From JACQFK01 sp964619955 (GTDB lineage: Bacteria; Planctomycetota; MHYJ01; JACPRB01): a stretch of 64,000 bases of DNA. Position 1 is the stretch's first letter. Every line of letters begins with the position of its first letter. Where the stretch lies: assembly GCA_964619955.1 (NCBI GenBank), contig CAZUJF010000011.1:71902-135901 (forward strand). Reading direction: 5' to 3'. Positions 16,100 to 25,359 of this stretch are shown piece by piece. The notes beneath the pieces are model-generated. The model had not been told where the DNA came from and did no database searches. It was given only the letters and a program-made list of their open reading frames with translations. The translations under genes and the position numbers were made by a program.

Positions 16100-16349
16100 C
16101 CTTCTGGCAGTCCGGCTCCTTCGGCCTGCTCCTGCTCGCCGGCCAGGCGATCCCGGTCAACCTCGCGGGCGGAGGCAGCAGAACCGGCGACTTCTCCGCC
16201 CTGTTCCGGATGGATCCTTCCAAACACGTGTCTCTTCGTGCCGAGTATCGGACATCGCAGTCCGGGCGCGCGACTACGACTCCGGCAGCGGCGGAGATCT
16301 GGATTACGACACCACCCTCGCCGGTCCGGTGGCCGCCCGCACCGATGCC
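16100..16349 (+). pseudogene. Possible frameshifted gene remnant
   Basis: Between the hairpin and the convergent gene there is ~390 nt with no intact gene. Coding-like sequence appears in one plus frame (NLAGGGSRTGDFSALFRMD, then VSLRAEYR) and continues in another (SDIAVRARDYDSGSG, then LDYDTTLAGPV) with the switch near nt 16245. The composition resembles an outer-membrane beta-barrel fragment. I could not identify a family, and high-G+C frames can mimic coding, so confidence is low. Confidence 0.25.
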
Positions 16350-17885
16350 TCAGCGCAGGATCTGCACCCGCGAGAGATCGGCGCCGTGGCGGGCGCCCCA
16401 GGCGGCCAGTGCCGCGCGCGCGTCCTCCGTCGATGCGAAGCCCCAGCCGGGCGGCTCGTTTCCCGAATAGCCGTTCACGGTCGGCACGCCGCTCGCCAGC
16501 GCGGCCCACATCGCGTCCACCTGCCCCTCCATCCCCACGCCCGTCCGGAGGAAGGCGGGGGCCTTCGGGTCGATCCGCGCGGCCAGCCGCGAGACGCGGA
16601 GCTCCTGCTCCCGCTGCGAGTACGAGGGGATGCGGCGACCCTGCTCCAGCACGATGAGCAGCATCAAGGCCGCAAGCCCCGCTCCGGGGCGGATCCGGGC
16701 GCCGAGCCAGGCGGAGAGGCCGACCGCGGCGGGCAGGAGGAGCACGTTCGCCACGCGGCACACGGCGCGGATCGCCCCCGCCCCGGGGAGGCTCACATAG
16801 ACCAGCGCCCAGAAGCTCGCCCCGCCCACGGAAAGCGTGAGCGTCAGCAGCCCCAGCGAGGCGAGGCCCAGGGCCTTCCCCCACGGGGAACGCCGCAGAC
16901 TCCAGAGTCCGGCTCCCGCGACGCCGAGACTGATCCAGCCGGGCCCGATCGAATGCTCCTGCGGATCCGGAAAGCGGTCGAAGGGGAAGCCGCCCGCAAA
17001 GCCCCCGTAGATCCAGCTCCCGCCCCCCGGCCAGAACCACGAGGCCGGACGCGGAAGGAAGATCTCGGCCTCCTCGTAGGAGCGGAACCCCAGTTCGCGG
17101 GCGGCCGCCAGGGCGTGCACGGCAAAAGGCAGGACGGAGGCCGCCAGCAGCAGCAGTCCCAGCGTGAGAAAGGGCCAACGGCGCAGGAAGAATTCCCGGA
17201 GGAGCGGCCGGGTCTCAGGCAGCAGAAAGGCCGAAAGCGTGAACAGCAGGAGGCCCAGGCCGAAGAACCAGGCGACATAGAAACAGGTCCAGACCTGGGC
17301 CGCCATCGCGAGCGCGGCGGCCGCCGCCCAGGCGCCGAGTCGCGCGGGGCTGCCCTCCTCGAAGAGGCGGCAGAGGGCTCCCGTGATGAACGCGATGAAG
17401 AAGCCCGGCAGCAGCTGCGCGTGACCGAGCTGGGCCGCGCGGGCGGCGCTGAACGAAAACAGAAAGGCGCCCAGGGCGGCGGCGAGCGGCGGGCCTCCCA
17501 AGGGCCGGCGCAGCAGCCAATAGACGACCCCGAAGTTCAGCAGCGACACCGAAAGCATCCAGAGCCCGAAGGAGGGTCCGGCGGCGATTCCCAGCAGGCG
17601 CCAGGGGACGTAGAGCGGCAGCGTCCCCGCCAGGGTCTCCGTGTAGACCAGCGTATTCGGAGCCGGGTGGAAGAACGGCGGGTTCCAGAAGCCGGAGGCC
17701 CCCGACTGTCCCGTGAGCGAGCGGTACCCGTGCTCCAGCAGCGCGTGCAGCAGCCGGCTGTCGACCGGATCCCCGGGAATCCGGTCCAGGCCCGAGCCCA
17801 GCAGCTCCCCGTGGATCATGAGGAGCCCCAGCAGCAGCGCTCCCGCCGCCGCTGCCGGCCCGCGAACCCGTTCCGTCGCCGTCAT
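16350..17885 (-). CDS. Polytopic membrane protein (YfhO/PMT-like)
   Basis: 511 residues, about 12 hydrophobic helices and a short soluble tail with VPTVNGYSGNEPPGW near the end. The mixture of loops rich in Pro/Phe/His (FWNPPFFHPAPNTL) and the C-terminal motif recall membrane glycosyltransferases of the YfhO/GT-C type, but no diagnostic acidic loop is obvious. ATG 17885 (MTATERVRG) was chosen since upstream codons fall in the divergent promoter region. It is a single gene, convergent with the ArnT-like gene and divergent from the signalling locus, and probably belongs with the envelope-glycan genes. Confidence 0.55.
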   Translation of the reverse strand: MTATERVRGPAAAAGALLLGLLMIHGELLGSGLDRIPGDPVDSRLLHALLEHGYRSLTGQSGASGFWNPPFFHPAPNTLVYTETLAGTLPLYVPWRLLGIAAGPSFGLWMLSVSLLNFGVVYWLLRRPLGGPPLAAALGAFLFSFSAARAAQLGHAQLLPGFFIAFITGALCRLFEEGSPARLGAWAAAAALAMAAQVWTCFYVAWFFGLGLLLFTLSAFLLPETRPLLREFFLRRWPFLTLGLLLLAASVLPFAVHALAAARELGFRSYEEAEIFLPRPASWFWPGGGSWIYGGFAGGFPFDRFPDPQEHSIGPGWISLGVAGAGLWSLRRSPWGKALGLASLGLLTLTLSVGGASFWALVYVSLPGAGAIRAVCRVANVLLLPAAVGLSAWLGARIRPGAGLAALMLLIVLEQGRRIPSYSQREQELRVSRLAARIDPKAPAFLRTGVGMEGQVDAMWAALASGVPTVNGYSGNEPPGWGFASTEDARAALAAWGARHGADLSRVQILR

Positions 17886-17964
17886 GTGGGCACAGCTTCC
17901 CCGATCGCGGCGCCGGCGACAAGGGCTTCGACGCGCCTCCCCGCTTGGAGCGGCCGTGAATTGA

Positions 17965-17992
17965 TTGACAAGCCGCCGGGCCGCGCTACAGT
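17965..17992 (+). promoter_or_regulatory. Sigma70-type promoter of the first hybrid kinase
   Basis: TTGACA (17965-17970), 16-nt spacer, TACAGT (17987-17992; 4 of 6). Predicted start near 18000, 14 nt before the first ATG at 18014. Confidence 0.6.
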
Positions 17993-18013
17993 AACCCATG
18001 ATGCTTGCATCTC

Positions 18014-19546
18014 ATGGGCAGACTGATGGGTGATTTTCAGCCCCTCCCCATGAACGCCGAGGAGGAGGCGGCCGGATTCCGGGCCCTCCTGGAGGCCCCG
18101 GACACCCTGGTCGCGCTCTTCGACCCGCAGGGGCGCCTGCTCCGCTTCAGCCCGGCCTGCGAAGCGGCGACCGGGTACCGCACGGACGAGGTGCGGGGCC
18201 GCCTGTTCTGGGATCTCTTCCTGCTGCCCTCGGAGATCGAAGCGGCCCGGGAGGCCTTCGCGCACGACGGACTCCCCCGCCGGCACGAATCCCTCTGGCG
18301 ACGCAAGGACGGGGAGCAGATCCTGATCGAATGGGTCTACGCCCGCAGCGCCGGGATGCGGATCGCCCTGGGCCAGGACGTGACCCAGCGGCGCCGCCAG
18401 GAGACGGAGCGGCGCCAGGCGCAGAAGATGGAGTCGGTGGGGCGGATGGCCTCGGGCATCACCCACGACTTCAACAACCTCCTGACCGTCATCGGGGGAT
18501 ATGCGGACCTCATCGATTCGCACATGGAGGACGGCCATCCCGACGGCGCCTCGGTGACGGAAATCCGGAAGGCCTGCGCCCGCGCCGCCCAGCTGACGCG
18601 CCGGCTCCTCGCCTTCTCGCGCCAGCAGATCCTGGAGCCCGAAGTCCTCGACCTCACCGGGATTCTCGAACAGATGGAAAGCCTCCTGCCCCGGGTGCTC
18701 GGCGACCCCATCCGCGTCGAAATGTCCCTCCCGGACGTCCCCGTCTGGATCCGCGCGGACGCGGGGCAGATCGACCAGGTCCTCCTCAACCTCTCCCTCA
18801 ACGCCCGGGATGCCATGCCCCGCGGCGGCGTCCTGCAGATCCGCCTCGACGCGCCCGACCTGACGGCGCAGACGACGTTCGGAAACCTGGAGCCGGGGCC
18901 CCATGCGCGGCTGACCGTCAAGGACAGCGGCCACGGCATGGACGCCCGGACCCTGGCGCATCTCTTCGAACCCTTCTTCACCACCAAGCCGGCCGGCGAG
19001 GGGACGGGGCTGGGCCTGTCCACGGTCTTCGGCATCGTCCGGCAGAGCGGAGGCGAAGTCCGGGTGGACAGCGCCCCCGGAAAAGGCGCCTCCTTCGAAA
19101 TCACGCTGCCGAGGCTGCGGGAAGGGCCGGCCACCCCCCCGCCCCGTCGCGCCGGCGCCCCGCTTCAAGGGGGTTCCGAAACCGTGCTCCTGGTGGAGGA
19201 TTCGGCCCCGCTGCGCACGCTCCTGGGCGAGGTCCTGCGCTCCCACGGCTACAAGGTGCTGGAAGCCGCCCATGGGGACGAGGCGCTGCGGCTCAGCTGG
19301 AAGTACGAAGCGCCGATCCACCTCCTCCTGACGGACGTCAGCATGCCCCACCTCGACGGACGGGAGCTCGCCCGGCTCCTGTCCGCCTCCCGCCCGGGCC
19401 TGAGGACCGTCTTCGCGACCGGCCGGGCCGATCTTCACGCGACCTCCGAGGCCTCGTTTCCTCCGGGAGCCCCCCTCCTCCTCAAGCCGTTCGCCTGCGC
19501 CACCCTGATCCGGAAACTTCGGGAACTCCTGGACACCCAGGGCTGA
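18014..19546 (+). CDS. Hybrid histidine kinase PAS-HisKA-HATPase-REC
   Basis: About 510 residues, no membrane segment, so cytoplasmic. PAS domain (about 20-130), dimerisation domain with phospho-accepting H151 in THDFNNLL, ATPase domain with N-box (SLNARDAM), DSGHGMD and GTGLGLS, then a receiver whose phospho-acceptor is D441 (LTDVSMPHLDG). Hybrid kinases of the HDFNN class normally pass phosphate through an HPt protein to another receiver; two HPt genes occur downstream. The start is uncertain (ATG 18014, 18026 or 18050, none with a good ribosome site). It has its own promoter and is followed by a 155-nt gap with a sigma54 promoter before the next kinase. Confidence 0.9.
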   Translation: MGRLMGDFQPLPMNAEEEAAGFRALLEAPDTLVALFDPQGRLLRFSPACEAATGYRTDEVRGRLFWDLFLLPSEIEAAREAFAHDGLPRRHESLWRRKDGEQILIEWVYARSAGMRIALGQDVTQRRRQETERRQAQKMESVGRMASGITHDFNNLLTVIGGYADLIDSHMEDGHPDGASVTEIRKACARAAQLTRRLLAFSRQQILEPEVLDLTGILEQMESLLPRVLGDPIRVEMSLPDVPVWIRADAGQIDQVLLNLSLNARDAMPRGGVLQIRLDAPDLTAQTTFGNLEPGPHARLTVKDSGHGMDARTLAHLFEPFFTTKPAGEGTGLGLSTVFGIVRQSGGEVRVDSAPGKGASFEITLPRLREGPATPPPRRAGAPLQGGSETVLLVEDSAPLRTLLGEVLRSHGYKVLEAAHGDEALRLSWKYEAPIHLLLTDVSMPHLDGRELARLLSASRPGLRTVFATGRADLHATSEASFPPGAPLLLKPFACATLIRKLRELLDTQG

Positions 19547-19657
19547 GCGCCCGACATTTTCGGCGTCCTTCCGACCCTTTTGTAGAGCCCGCTCCCGGCG
19601 GGGGATGCGACGCCGAAGACGGCACCCCGGTTCCCCGGCCTGGAAACCGCCGCCGGC

Positions 19658-19672
19658 TGGCATGCCGTTTGC
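19658..19672 (+). promoter_or_regulatory. Sigma54 (-24/-12) promoter candidate
   Basis: TGGCATG-N4-TTGC against the consensus TGGCACG-N4-TTGC: one mismatch, with the GG and GC doublets at the required spacing. Predicted start is near 19684, 18 nt before ATG 19702 which has AAGGA. A 9-bp inverted repeat (TTCGGCGTC 19559-19567, GACGCCGAA 19609-19617) lies upstream and could be an activator site or a 3' structure of the previous gene. Confidence 0.65.
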
Positions 19673-19701
19673 GCACCCTGGCCTCGGCTGAAGGAATTCT
19701 T

Positions 19702-22134
19702 ATGGAACCGGCCTCTTCCCGGGGACTTGAGGGTCCATTCCGATCGGGATCGATGCTTGCCGCTCCGGGCCCGGGAACGGGCTCGGGGGATGAAGCCGTG
19801 CGCCCCGAGGCCCTCCGCATCCTGATCGTCGAGGACACTCCGGAGGACACCTGCCTGCTCGAGGCCCTGCTGGGAAAGGCGGGAAGCGGACGGTTCTCGG
19901 TGGCGACCGCCGACAGTCTTGCGGGAGCCCTCTCCCAGCTGTCCCGCACGGGGGCGGACGCGATCATCCTCGACCTGCTCCTGCCGGACTCCACCGGCCT
20001 GGAGACCCTGAAAAAAGTGCAGGCCGAGCATCCCTCGATCCCGGTGCTCGTGCTCACGGCGTTGCAGGACGAATCGATGGCGGATCTCGCGATCCGCCAG
20101 GGGGCGCAGGACTACCTCCTCAAGGGCCGTCTCGACGCCAGCCTGCTGGCGCGGGCGATCCGCTACTCCATCGAGCGGAAGCGTTCGGAAAACGCCCTCC
20201 GCCTGAGCGAACAGCGCTTCGAACTCATGGCCCGGGCCACCAACGACGCGGTGTGGGACTGGGAGTTCTCCACCAACCGCATGTGGTGGAACGTGGGCGT
20301 CCGCTCCTTCCTCGGATATCCCGCCAACACCATGGGCGGGGACCTCACCTGGTGGATGGAGCACATCCATCCGGAGGACCGGGACCGCATCACGACCTGC
20401 CTCCGCGCGGTGATCGACGGCGGCGGCCGCTTCTGGCTCGACGAGTACCGCTACCTCTGCGCCGACGGATCCTACGCCTGCGTCTTCGACCGGGGCTACG
20501 TGATCCATGACGAACGGGGCCTCCCGGTGCGCATGATCGGCGCCATGATGGACATCACGGACCGCAAACGGGCCGAGGAGGCGCTCCGGGAGACCAACGA
20601 GACGCTGCGGACGCTCATCCAGGCCTCGCCGCTCGCGATCTCCGTGACCGACGCCGACGCCAAGGTCCGCATCTGGAATCCGGCGGCCGAGCAGATCCTC
20701 GGCTGGAAGGCCCACGAGGTGCTCGGCCGCCGGCTTCCCGCGCTGGATCCGGCCGCCCCGGCGGGCGAGTTCGGGGGCTTCGTCGGCCGCGCCCTCCAGG
20801 GCGAATCCCTGACCAGCGTCGAGCTGGCGGGGCGGCGCAAGGACGGCTCCGCCGTGCACCTCAGCCTTTCGATGGCGCCGCTCCGGGACGCCCAGGTCCG
20901 GATCTGCGGCGCGATGGCGATCATCGCGGACATCACGGAGCGGAAGAGCGCGGACCAGCAGCGCTCCCAGCTGGAGGAGCAGCTGCGGCAGTCCTCGAAG
21001 ATGGAGGCCGTCGGCCGCCTGGCCGGGGGCGTCGCCCACGACTTCAACAACCTCATGACGGCGATCTCGGGCTACGCGGAGCTCCTGCAGGGCCGCTTCT
21101 CGGCCGAGGATCCCGCCCGGCAGCACGCGGAGGAGATCCTGAAATCCTCCACCCGCGCCACCCAGCTCACCCGCCAGCTGCTGGCCTTCAGCCGCCGGCA
21201 GGTGCTGCAGCCGCGGGTCCTGTCCCTGAACGCCGTCGTCCAGAGCACCGACAGCCTGCTCCGGCGCCTGATCGGCGAACACATCGAGCTGGACCTCTCC
21301 CTGGACCCCGCCCTCTCCGCCGTGAAGGCCGACCAGGGCCAGCTCGAGCAGGTGATCATGAACCTGGCGGTCAACGCCCGCGACGCCATGCCCGACGGCG
21401 GGCGCCTGCTGATCGAAACCCGCAACGTCGTCCTGGACGCCGGCTACCACGACCGGCACGGCCGGGTGCGCACGGGGCCCCATGTCCTGCTCGCGGTCTC
21501 CGACAGCGGCACCGGCATGAGCGAGGAGATCCGCTCGCACCTTTTCGAACCCTTCTTCACCACCAAGAGCGTGGACAAGGGGACCGGCCTGGGTCTCGCC
21601 ACCGTCTACGGCATCGTCAAGCAGTCCGGCGGGGACATCTGGGTCTACAGCGAAGCGGGGAAAGGCACCAGCTTCAAGATCTACCTGCCCCCGGTGAACG
21701 AGACCCCCGAGGCCCCGCCCCGGGAGGGCACCCGGCAGCGGACCCGCAAAGGCACGGAGACGCTCCTGCTCGTGGAGGACTCGGAGGTGGTCCGCCGCCT
21801 GCTCCGGGAACTGCTCACCCAGAGCGGCTACAAGCTTCTGGAGGCCCGGCACGGCGCCGAGGCGCTGAAGCTCAGCCGCGAATATGCCGGCGAGATCCAC
21901 CTCCTGGTCACGGACATGGTCATGCCCCACCTGAACGGCCGGGATCTGGCCCGTGCCCTGGCGCCCGAGCGGCCCGGCATGAAGGTCCTGTACATGTCCG
22001 GCTACACCGAAGAGGCCATCCTCAAACACGGGGTTTTCGATCCCGGCAGCGCCTTCCTGGAGAAGCCGTTTTCCCCGGGGGCGCTGGCCCGGAAGATCAG
22101 GGAATTGCTCGACGTCCAAGGAGATCCGGGATGA
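19702..22134 (+). CDS. Hybrid histidine kinase REC-PAS-PAS-HisKA-HATPase-REC
   Basis: 810 residues, soluble. N-terminal receiver (about 38-155, acceptor D91 in ILDLLLPDSTG), two PAS/PAC modules (about 170-295 and 300-425, each ending in DITDRKRAEE or DITERKSAD), HisKA with H446 (VAHDFNNLM), ATPase domain (DSGTGMS, GTGLGLA) and a C-terminal receiver with D738 (VTDMVMPHLNG). A receiver at both ends lets it take phosphate from one kinase and give it to another. The C-terminal half is a paralogue of the upstream kinase. It starts at ATG 19702 behind a sigma54 promoter candidate and overlaps the NtrC-type gene by four bases. Confidence 0.92.
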   Translation: MEPASSRGLEGPFRSGSMLAAPGPGTGSGDEAVRPEALRILIVEDTPEDTCLLEALLGKAGSGRFSVATADSLAGALSQLSRTGADAIILDLLLPDSTGLETLKKVQAEHPSIPVLVLTALQDESMADLAIRQGAQDYLLKGRLDASLLARAIRYSIERKRSENALRLSEQRFELMARATNDAVWDWEFSTNRMWWNVGVRSFLGYPANTMGGDLTWWMEHIHPEDRDRITTCLRAVIDGGGRFWLDEYRYLCADGSYACVFDRGYVIHDERGLPVRMIGAMMDITDRKRAEEALRETNETLRTLIQASPLAISVTDADAKVRIWNPAAEQILGWKAHEVLGRRLPALDPAAPAGEFGGFVGRALQGESLTSVELAGRRKDGSAVHLSLSMAPLRDAQVRICGAMAIIADITERKSADQQRSQLEEQLRQSSKMEAVGRLAGGVAHDFNNLMTAISGYAELLQGRFSAEDPARQHAEEILKSSTRATQLTRQLLAFSRRQVLQPRVLSLNAVVQSTDSLLRRLIGEHIELDLSLDPALSAVKADQGQLEQVIMNLAVNARDAMPDGGRLLIETRNVVLDAGYHDRHGRVRTGPHVLLAVSDSGTGMSEEIRSHLFEPFFTTKSVDKGTGLGLATVYGIVKQSGGDIWVYSEAGKGTSFKIYLPPVNETPEAPPREGTRQRTRKGTETLLLVEDSEVVRRLLRELLTQSGYKLLEARHGAEALKLSREYAGEIHLLVTDMVMPHLNGRDLARALAPERPGMKVLYMSGYTEEAILKHGVFDPGSAFLEKPFSPGALARKIRELLDVQGDPG

Positions 22135-23576
22135 CCACGCCAAACAAGGTTTCCGACCCGGCCCCGCATGCCGTAGAATCGCCGGATCGAATGCCCACCC
22201 GAAATGCGGAGGCCGTGCGGATCCTCTACGTCGAGGACGACGCCATCTCCGGACGCCTCGTCAAGGCCATCGCCGAGAAGGAGGGCTTCACGCTGGAGGT
22301 GGTCGGCACCGAGCGCGACTGCTGGAAGTCGGTCTCGGAGGATCCTCCGCAGCTCTTCCTGCTGGATCTCTCCCTGCCGGACGGTTCCGGCCTGGACCTG
22401 CTCACCAAACTCCGGGAGAAGCATCCCGACACCCCGGCCATCGTCGTCACGGCCTCGGACTCGATCCAGGACGTCATCGGCGCCATGCGCCGCGGGGCCG
22501 CCGACTACCTTACCAAACCCGTGGACGCGCGCCGCATGGCGGTCTCCATCGCCAACGCCGTGCGCCTCACGCGGCAGCAGAAGGAGATCGCCCGCCTGCG
22601 CGCCGACGTCTCCCAGGCCTACTCCCCCGAGCAGCTGGTGGGGACCTCCGCGGCCATGGACCAGGTCCGCGCCCTGATCCGCCGCGCGGCGGCCAGCGAG
22701 GCCACCGTCCTGATCGTGGGGGAAAGCGGCACGGGCAAGGAGCTGGTGGCGCGCGCGCTGCACACCTCGGGGCCGCGGGTCGCCGGGCCGTTCGTGGACG
22801 TCAACAGCGCCGCCCTCACCGAGAGCCTCCTGGAAAGCGAGCTCTTCGGCCACGAGAAAGGCGCGTTCACCAGCGCGATCTCCCGCCGCCGCGGCAAGTT
22901 CGAGCAGGCCCACGGGGGCACCGTCTTCCTGGACGAGATCGGCGACATGCCGCTGGCCACCCAGGCGAAGATGCTCCGGGTCCTCCAGGAGCGGTCCTTT
23001 CAACGGGTGGGCGGCGACGAGCGCATCAGCGTCGACGTCCGGGTCATCTGCGCCACCAACCGGAATCTCGACGAGGATGCGGCCCGGGGGGCCTTCCGCA
23101 AGGACCTCTTCTACCGCATCAACACCCTGGTCATCGAACTGCCTTCGCTGAAGCAGCGCATCACCGACATCCCGGAGCTCGCCCGCCACTTCCTCACCCG
23201 CTTCAACCGGGAGGAGAAGCGCGCCGTCCGGGATTTCTCCACGGGGGCGATGGAGGCCCTCTGCGCGCATTCCTGGCCCGGCAACGTGCGCGAACTGCAG
23301 CACGCGATCGAACGCGCCGTGCTGGTCTGCGACGGCGAGGAGATCCAGCCCGAACACCTGCCGCCCGCCGTCTGCCGCAGCGGCTCCGTCGCGCCGGCGC
23401 CGCAGACGGGCGAGGGGCTCATCGAGGCGGTCGAGCGGCTGGAGCGGTCCATGATCCTCGCCGCCCTGGAAAAGAACGGCTGGGTGAAGGCCCGGGCCGC
23501 GCGCGCGCTCGGGGTGACGGAGCGCATCCTGTCCTACAAGATGAACAACTTGGGAATCGAAAAGCAAGGTGCCTGA
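22131..23576 (+). CDS. NtrC-family sigma54-dependent response regulator
   Basis: 481 residues: receiver (about 29-145, acceptor D79 in LLDLSLPDGSG), AAA+ domain with Walker A GESGTGKE, the sigma54-contact loop GAFTSA (244-249; canonical GAFTGA, Ser replaces the second Gly), Walker B GGTVFLDEIGD, and a C-terminal Fis-type helix-turn-helix (KARAARALGVTERILSY). It activates RNA polymerase with sigma54 from -24/-12 promoters. It is translationally coupled to the preceding hybrid kinase (ATGA) and is followed 3 nt later by REC-PilT. Candidate targets are the three sigma54 sites in this same locus. Confidence 0.95.
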   Translation: MTTPNKVSDPAPHAVESPDRMPTRNAEAVRILYVEDDAISGRLVKAIAEKEGFTLEVVGTERDCWKSVSEDPPQLFLLDLSLPDGSGLDLLTKLREKHPDTPAIVVTASDSIQDVIGAMRRGAADYLTKPVDARRMAVSIANAVRLTRQQKEIARLRADVSQAYSPEQLVGTSAAMDQVRALIRRAAASEATVLIVGESGTGKELVARALHTSGPRVAGPFVDVNSAALTESLLESELFGHEKGAFTSAISRRRGKFEQAHGGTVFLDEIGDMPLATQAKMLRVLQERSFQRVGGDERISVDVRVICATNRNLDEDAARGAFRKDLFYRINTLVIELPSLKQRITDIPELARHFLTRFNREEKRAVRDFSTGAMEALCAHSWPGNVRELQHAIERAVLVCDGEEIQPEHLPPAVCRSGSVAPAPQTGEGLIEAVERLERSMILAALEKNGWVKARAARALGVTERILSYKMNNLGIEKQGA

Positions 23577-23579
23577 TCC

Positions 23580-25169
23580 ATGGCCGAGACCCCCGCAGCC
23601 CGCCGCATCCTGTACATCGAGGACGACGCCGACCTCGCCGCCGCGGCGCGGGTTCTGCTCGCCCCCGACGGCCACCGCTTCGAACATGCGCTCAGCGGCG
23701 CGGAAGGCCGGGCCGCCTTCGAACGCGCGGCCCCGGACCTCTGCCTGCTCGACCTGACGCTTCCGGACATCGGCGGGCTGGATCTCCTGAGCGAACTCCA
23801 CCGCGCCCACCCCGCCGTTCCCATCGTGATCGTGTCGGGTTCGACCTCCGTGGGGGACGTCGTCGCCGCCATGCGCCTGGGGGCGACGGACTACGTGGCC
23901 AAGCCCCTCCAGGCGGCCCACTTCGCGGAACGCGTCCGCAACGCCCTCCTGCTCCCCGAGCAGCAGGAGCAGATCGAACGGCTCCGGGCCCAGACGGGCG
24001 AGGGCCTCGCGAAACCCGGCATCGACGCGATCCTGGGCGAACTGGTCCTGCGCGGCGGATCCGACCTCCATCTCAAGGTGGGCCGGCCGCCCCTGATGCG
24101 GATCAACAGCGACCTGGTGGCCACCGAGCTGCCCGTGCTCGACGCCGCCGACCTCGAGCTCATGCTCGTCGCCGTCCTCGGCCGGGAGGGCCTGCAGCGG
24201 CTGCGCGAGGACTGCGAGATGGACGCCTCGTACGAGCTTCCCGACCTCGCCCGCTTCCGCATGAACGCCTTCAAGCGCATGGGCCAGCTGGGGGCCGCCT
24301 TCCGCCTCATCCCGCTGACGACCCCGACGATCGACCTCATGGGGCTGCCCCCCGTCCTGAAGGATCTCGGCAAGGCGCCCCAGGGCCTGATCCTCGTCAC
24401 CGGCCCCACCGGCAGCGGAAAATCCACCACGCTGGCCGCCCTGATCGAGCACTTGAACGGCACCGAGCCCCTGCACATCATCACGATCGAGGACCCGGTG
24501 GAGTTCGTCTACACCGACCGGAAGTGCACGATCACGCAGCGCCAGCTCGGGTCCGACGTGAAATCCCTGAAGGAGGCCCTGCGCCGGGCCCTGCGGCAGG
24601 ATCCCGACGTGATCCTCATGGGCGAGATGCGCGACGCCGAGACGATCGAGATGGCGATGCATGCGGCGGAGACCGGGCACCTGGTCTTCTCCACGCTGCA
24701 CACGAACGACGCCAAGCAGACGCTCGACCGGATCGTCGACGTCTTCCCCGCCGATTCCGCCCATCAGGTGCGTTCCACGCTGGCCCTGACCCTCACGGCG
24801 GTCGTCAGCCAGCGCCTGGTCCGACGCGCCGACGGCAAGGGCCGCATCGCGGCGGTGGAGATCATGATCAACTCGCCGAACATCCGGGAGCTCATCGCGG
24901 AAGGCAAGACCTCGTCGATCGAGAAGGCCATGGCCTCCTCGGGCGACTACTACAAGATGCAGACCTTCAACCAGGCCCTGGCGAAGCTGGTCCTCTCGCA
25001 GACCGTCACGGAGGAGGAAGCCACGGCCGCCACCTCCAATCCCGGGGACCTCCGCCTCCTGCTGAAGGGCATCAGCGGCGGATCCGGCGCGGGAACGGCG
25101 ATCAAGGCCGCTCCGGATGCGTCGGCCAAGTCCGCCACCGGCCCCATCAAGATCAACCGCGGATTCTGA
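23580..25169 (+). CDS. REC-PilT: receiver domain fused to a type IV pilus retraction ATPase
   Basis: 529 residues. Residues ~9-125 are a receiver with D14/D15-type acidic pocket (IEDD), acceptor D58 (LLDLTLPD) and K108. A short coiled linker (LLPEQQEQIERLRAQ) leads into a complete PilT: ASDLHLKVG-like start (GSDLHLKVGRPP), Walker A GPTGSGKS (275-282), Asp box IITIEDPVEF, Walker B LRQDPDVILMGEMRD, His box STLHTNDA, and NIRELIAEGK, the PilT-type retraction motif. PilT hexamers depolymerise type IV pili from the cytoplasmic side of the inner membrane; the fused receiver suggests direct control by phosphorylation. It is cotranscribed with the NtrC-type regulator and ends just before a very strong terminator. 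Confidence 0.92.
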   Translation: MAETPAARRILYIEDDADLAAAARVLLAPDGHRFEHALSGAEGRAAFERAAPDLCLLDLTLPDIGGLDLLSELHRAHPAVPIVIVSGSTSVGDVVAAMRLGATDYVAKPLQAAHFAERVRNALLLPEQQEQIERLRAQTGEGLAKPGIDAILGELVLRGGSDLHLKVGRPPLMRINSDLVATELPVLDAADLELMLVAVLGREGLQRLREDCEMDASYELPDLARFRMNAFKRMGQLGAAFRLIPLTTPTIDLMGLPPVLKDLGKAPQGLILVTGPTGSGKSTTLAALIEHLNGTEPLHIITIEDPVEFVYTDRKCTITQRQLGSDVKSLKEALRRALRQDPDVILMGEMRDAETIEMAMHAAETGHLVFSTLHTNDAKQTLDRIVDVFPADSAHQVRSTLALTLTAVVSQRLVRRADGKGRIAAVEIMINSPNIRELIAEGKTSSIEKAMASSGDYYKMQTFNQALAKLVLSQTVTEEEATAATSNPGDLRLLLKGISGGSGAGTAIKAAPDASAKSATGPIKINRGF

Positions 25170-25176
25170 TCCGGGG

Positions 25177-25250
25177 AAAAAGCCGGAGCGGACAGTCAGG
25201 TCTGGCTTCCCCTCCATAAGCCAGACCTGACTGTCCGCTCTGGCTTTTTT
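25177..25250. terminator. Very long (32-bp) bidirectional terminator hairpin
   Basis: Arms 25177-25208 and 25218-25249 pair over 32 bp with a single G-T mismatch, a 9-nt loop, and A-run/T-run ends on both strands (AAAAAGCC...GGCTTTTTT). Each arm is itself flanked by AAGCC(G/A)GA and TCTGGCTT, so either one long hairpin or two short tandem hairpins can form. It separates REC-PilT from the next receiver gene. Confidence 0.9.
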
Positions 25251-25328
25251 GCCCCCCCGGAAGCGTCGTTCCGGCCGACACAAATGTCCCGTGTGCGGGC
25301 GAATGCGACGGGGTGCGGAACAAAATCA

Positions 25329-25344
25329 TTGGCATGAGATATGC
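25329..25344 (+). promoter_or_regulatory. Weaker sigma54 promoter candidate
   Basis: TTGGCATG-N4-ATGC: GG and GC doublets at correct spacing, two departures from TGGCACG-N4-TTGC. The predicted start (about 25356) is only 4 nt before ATG 25360, so either the message is leaderless or translation starts at ATG 25381/25384. Confidence 0.35.
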
Positions 25345-25359
25345 TTCTACAGGCAAGGC

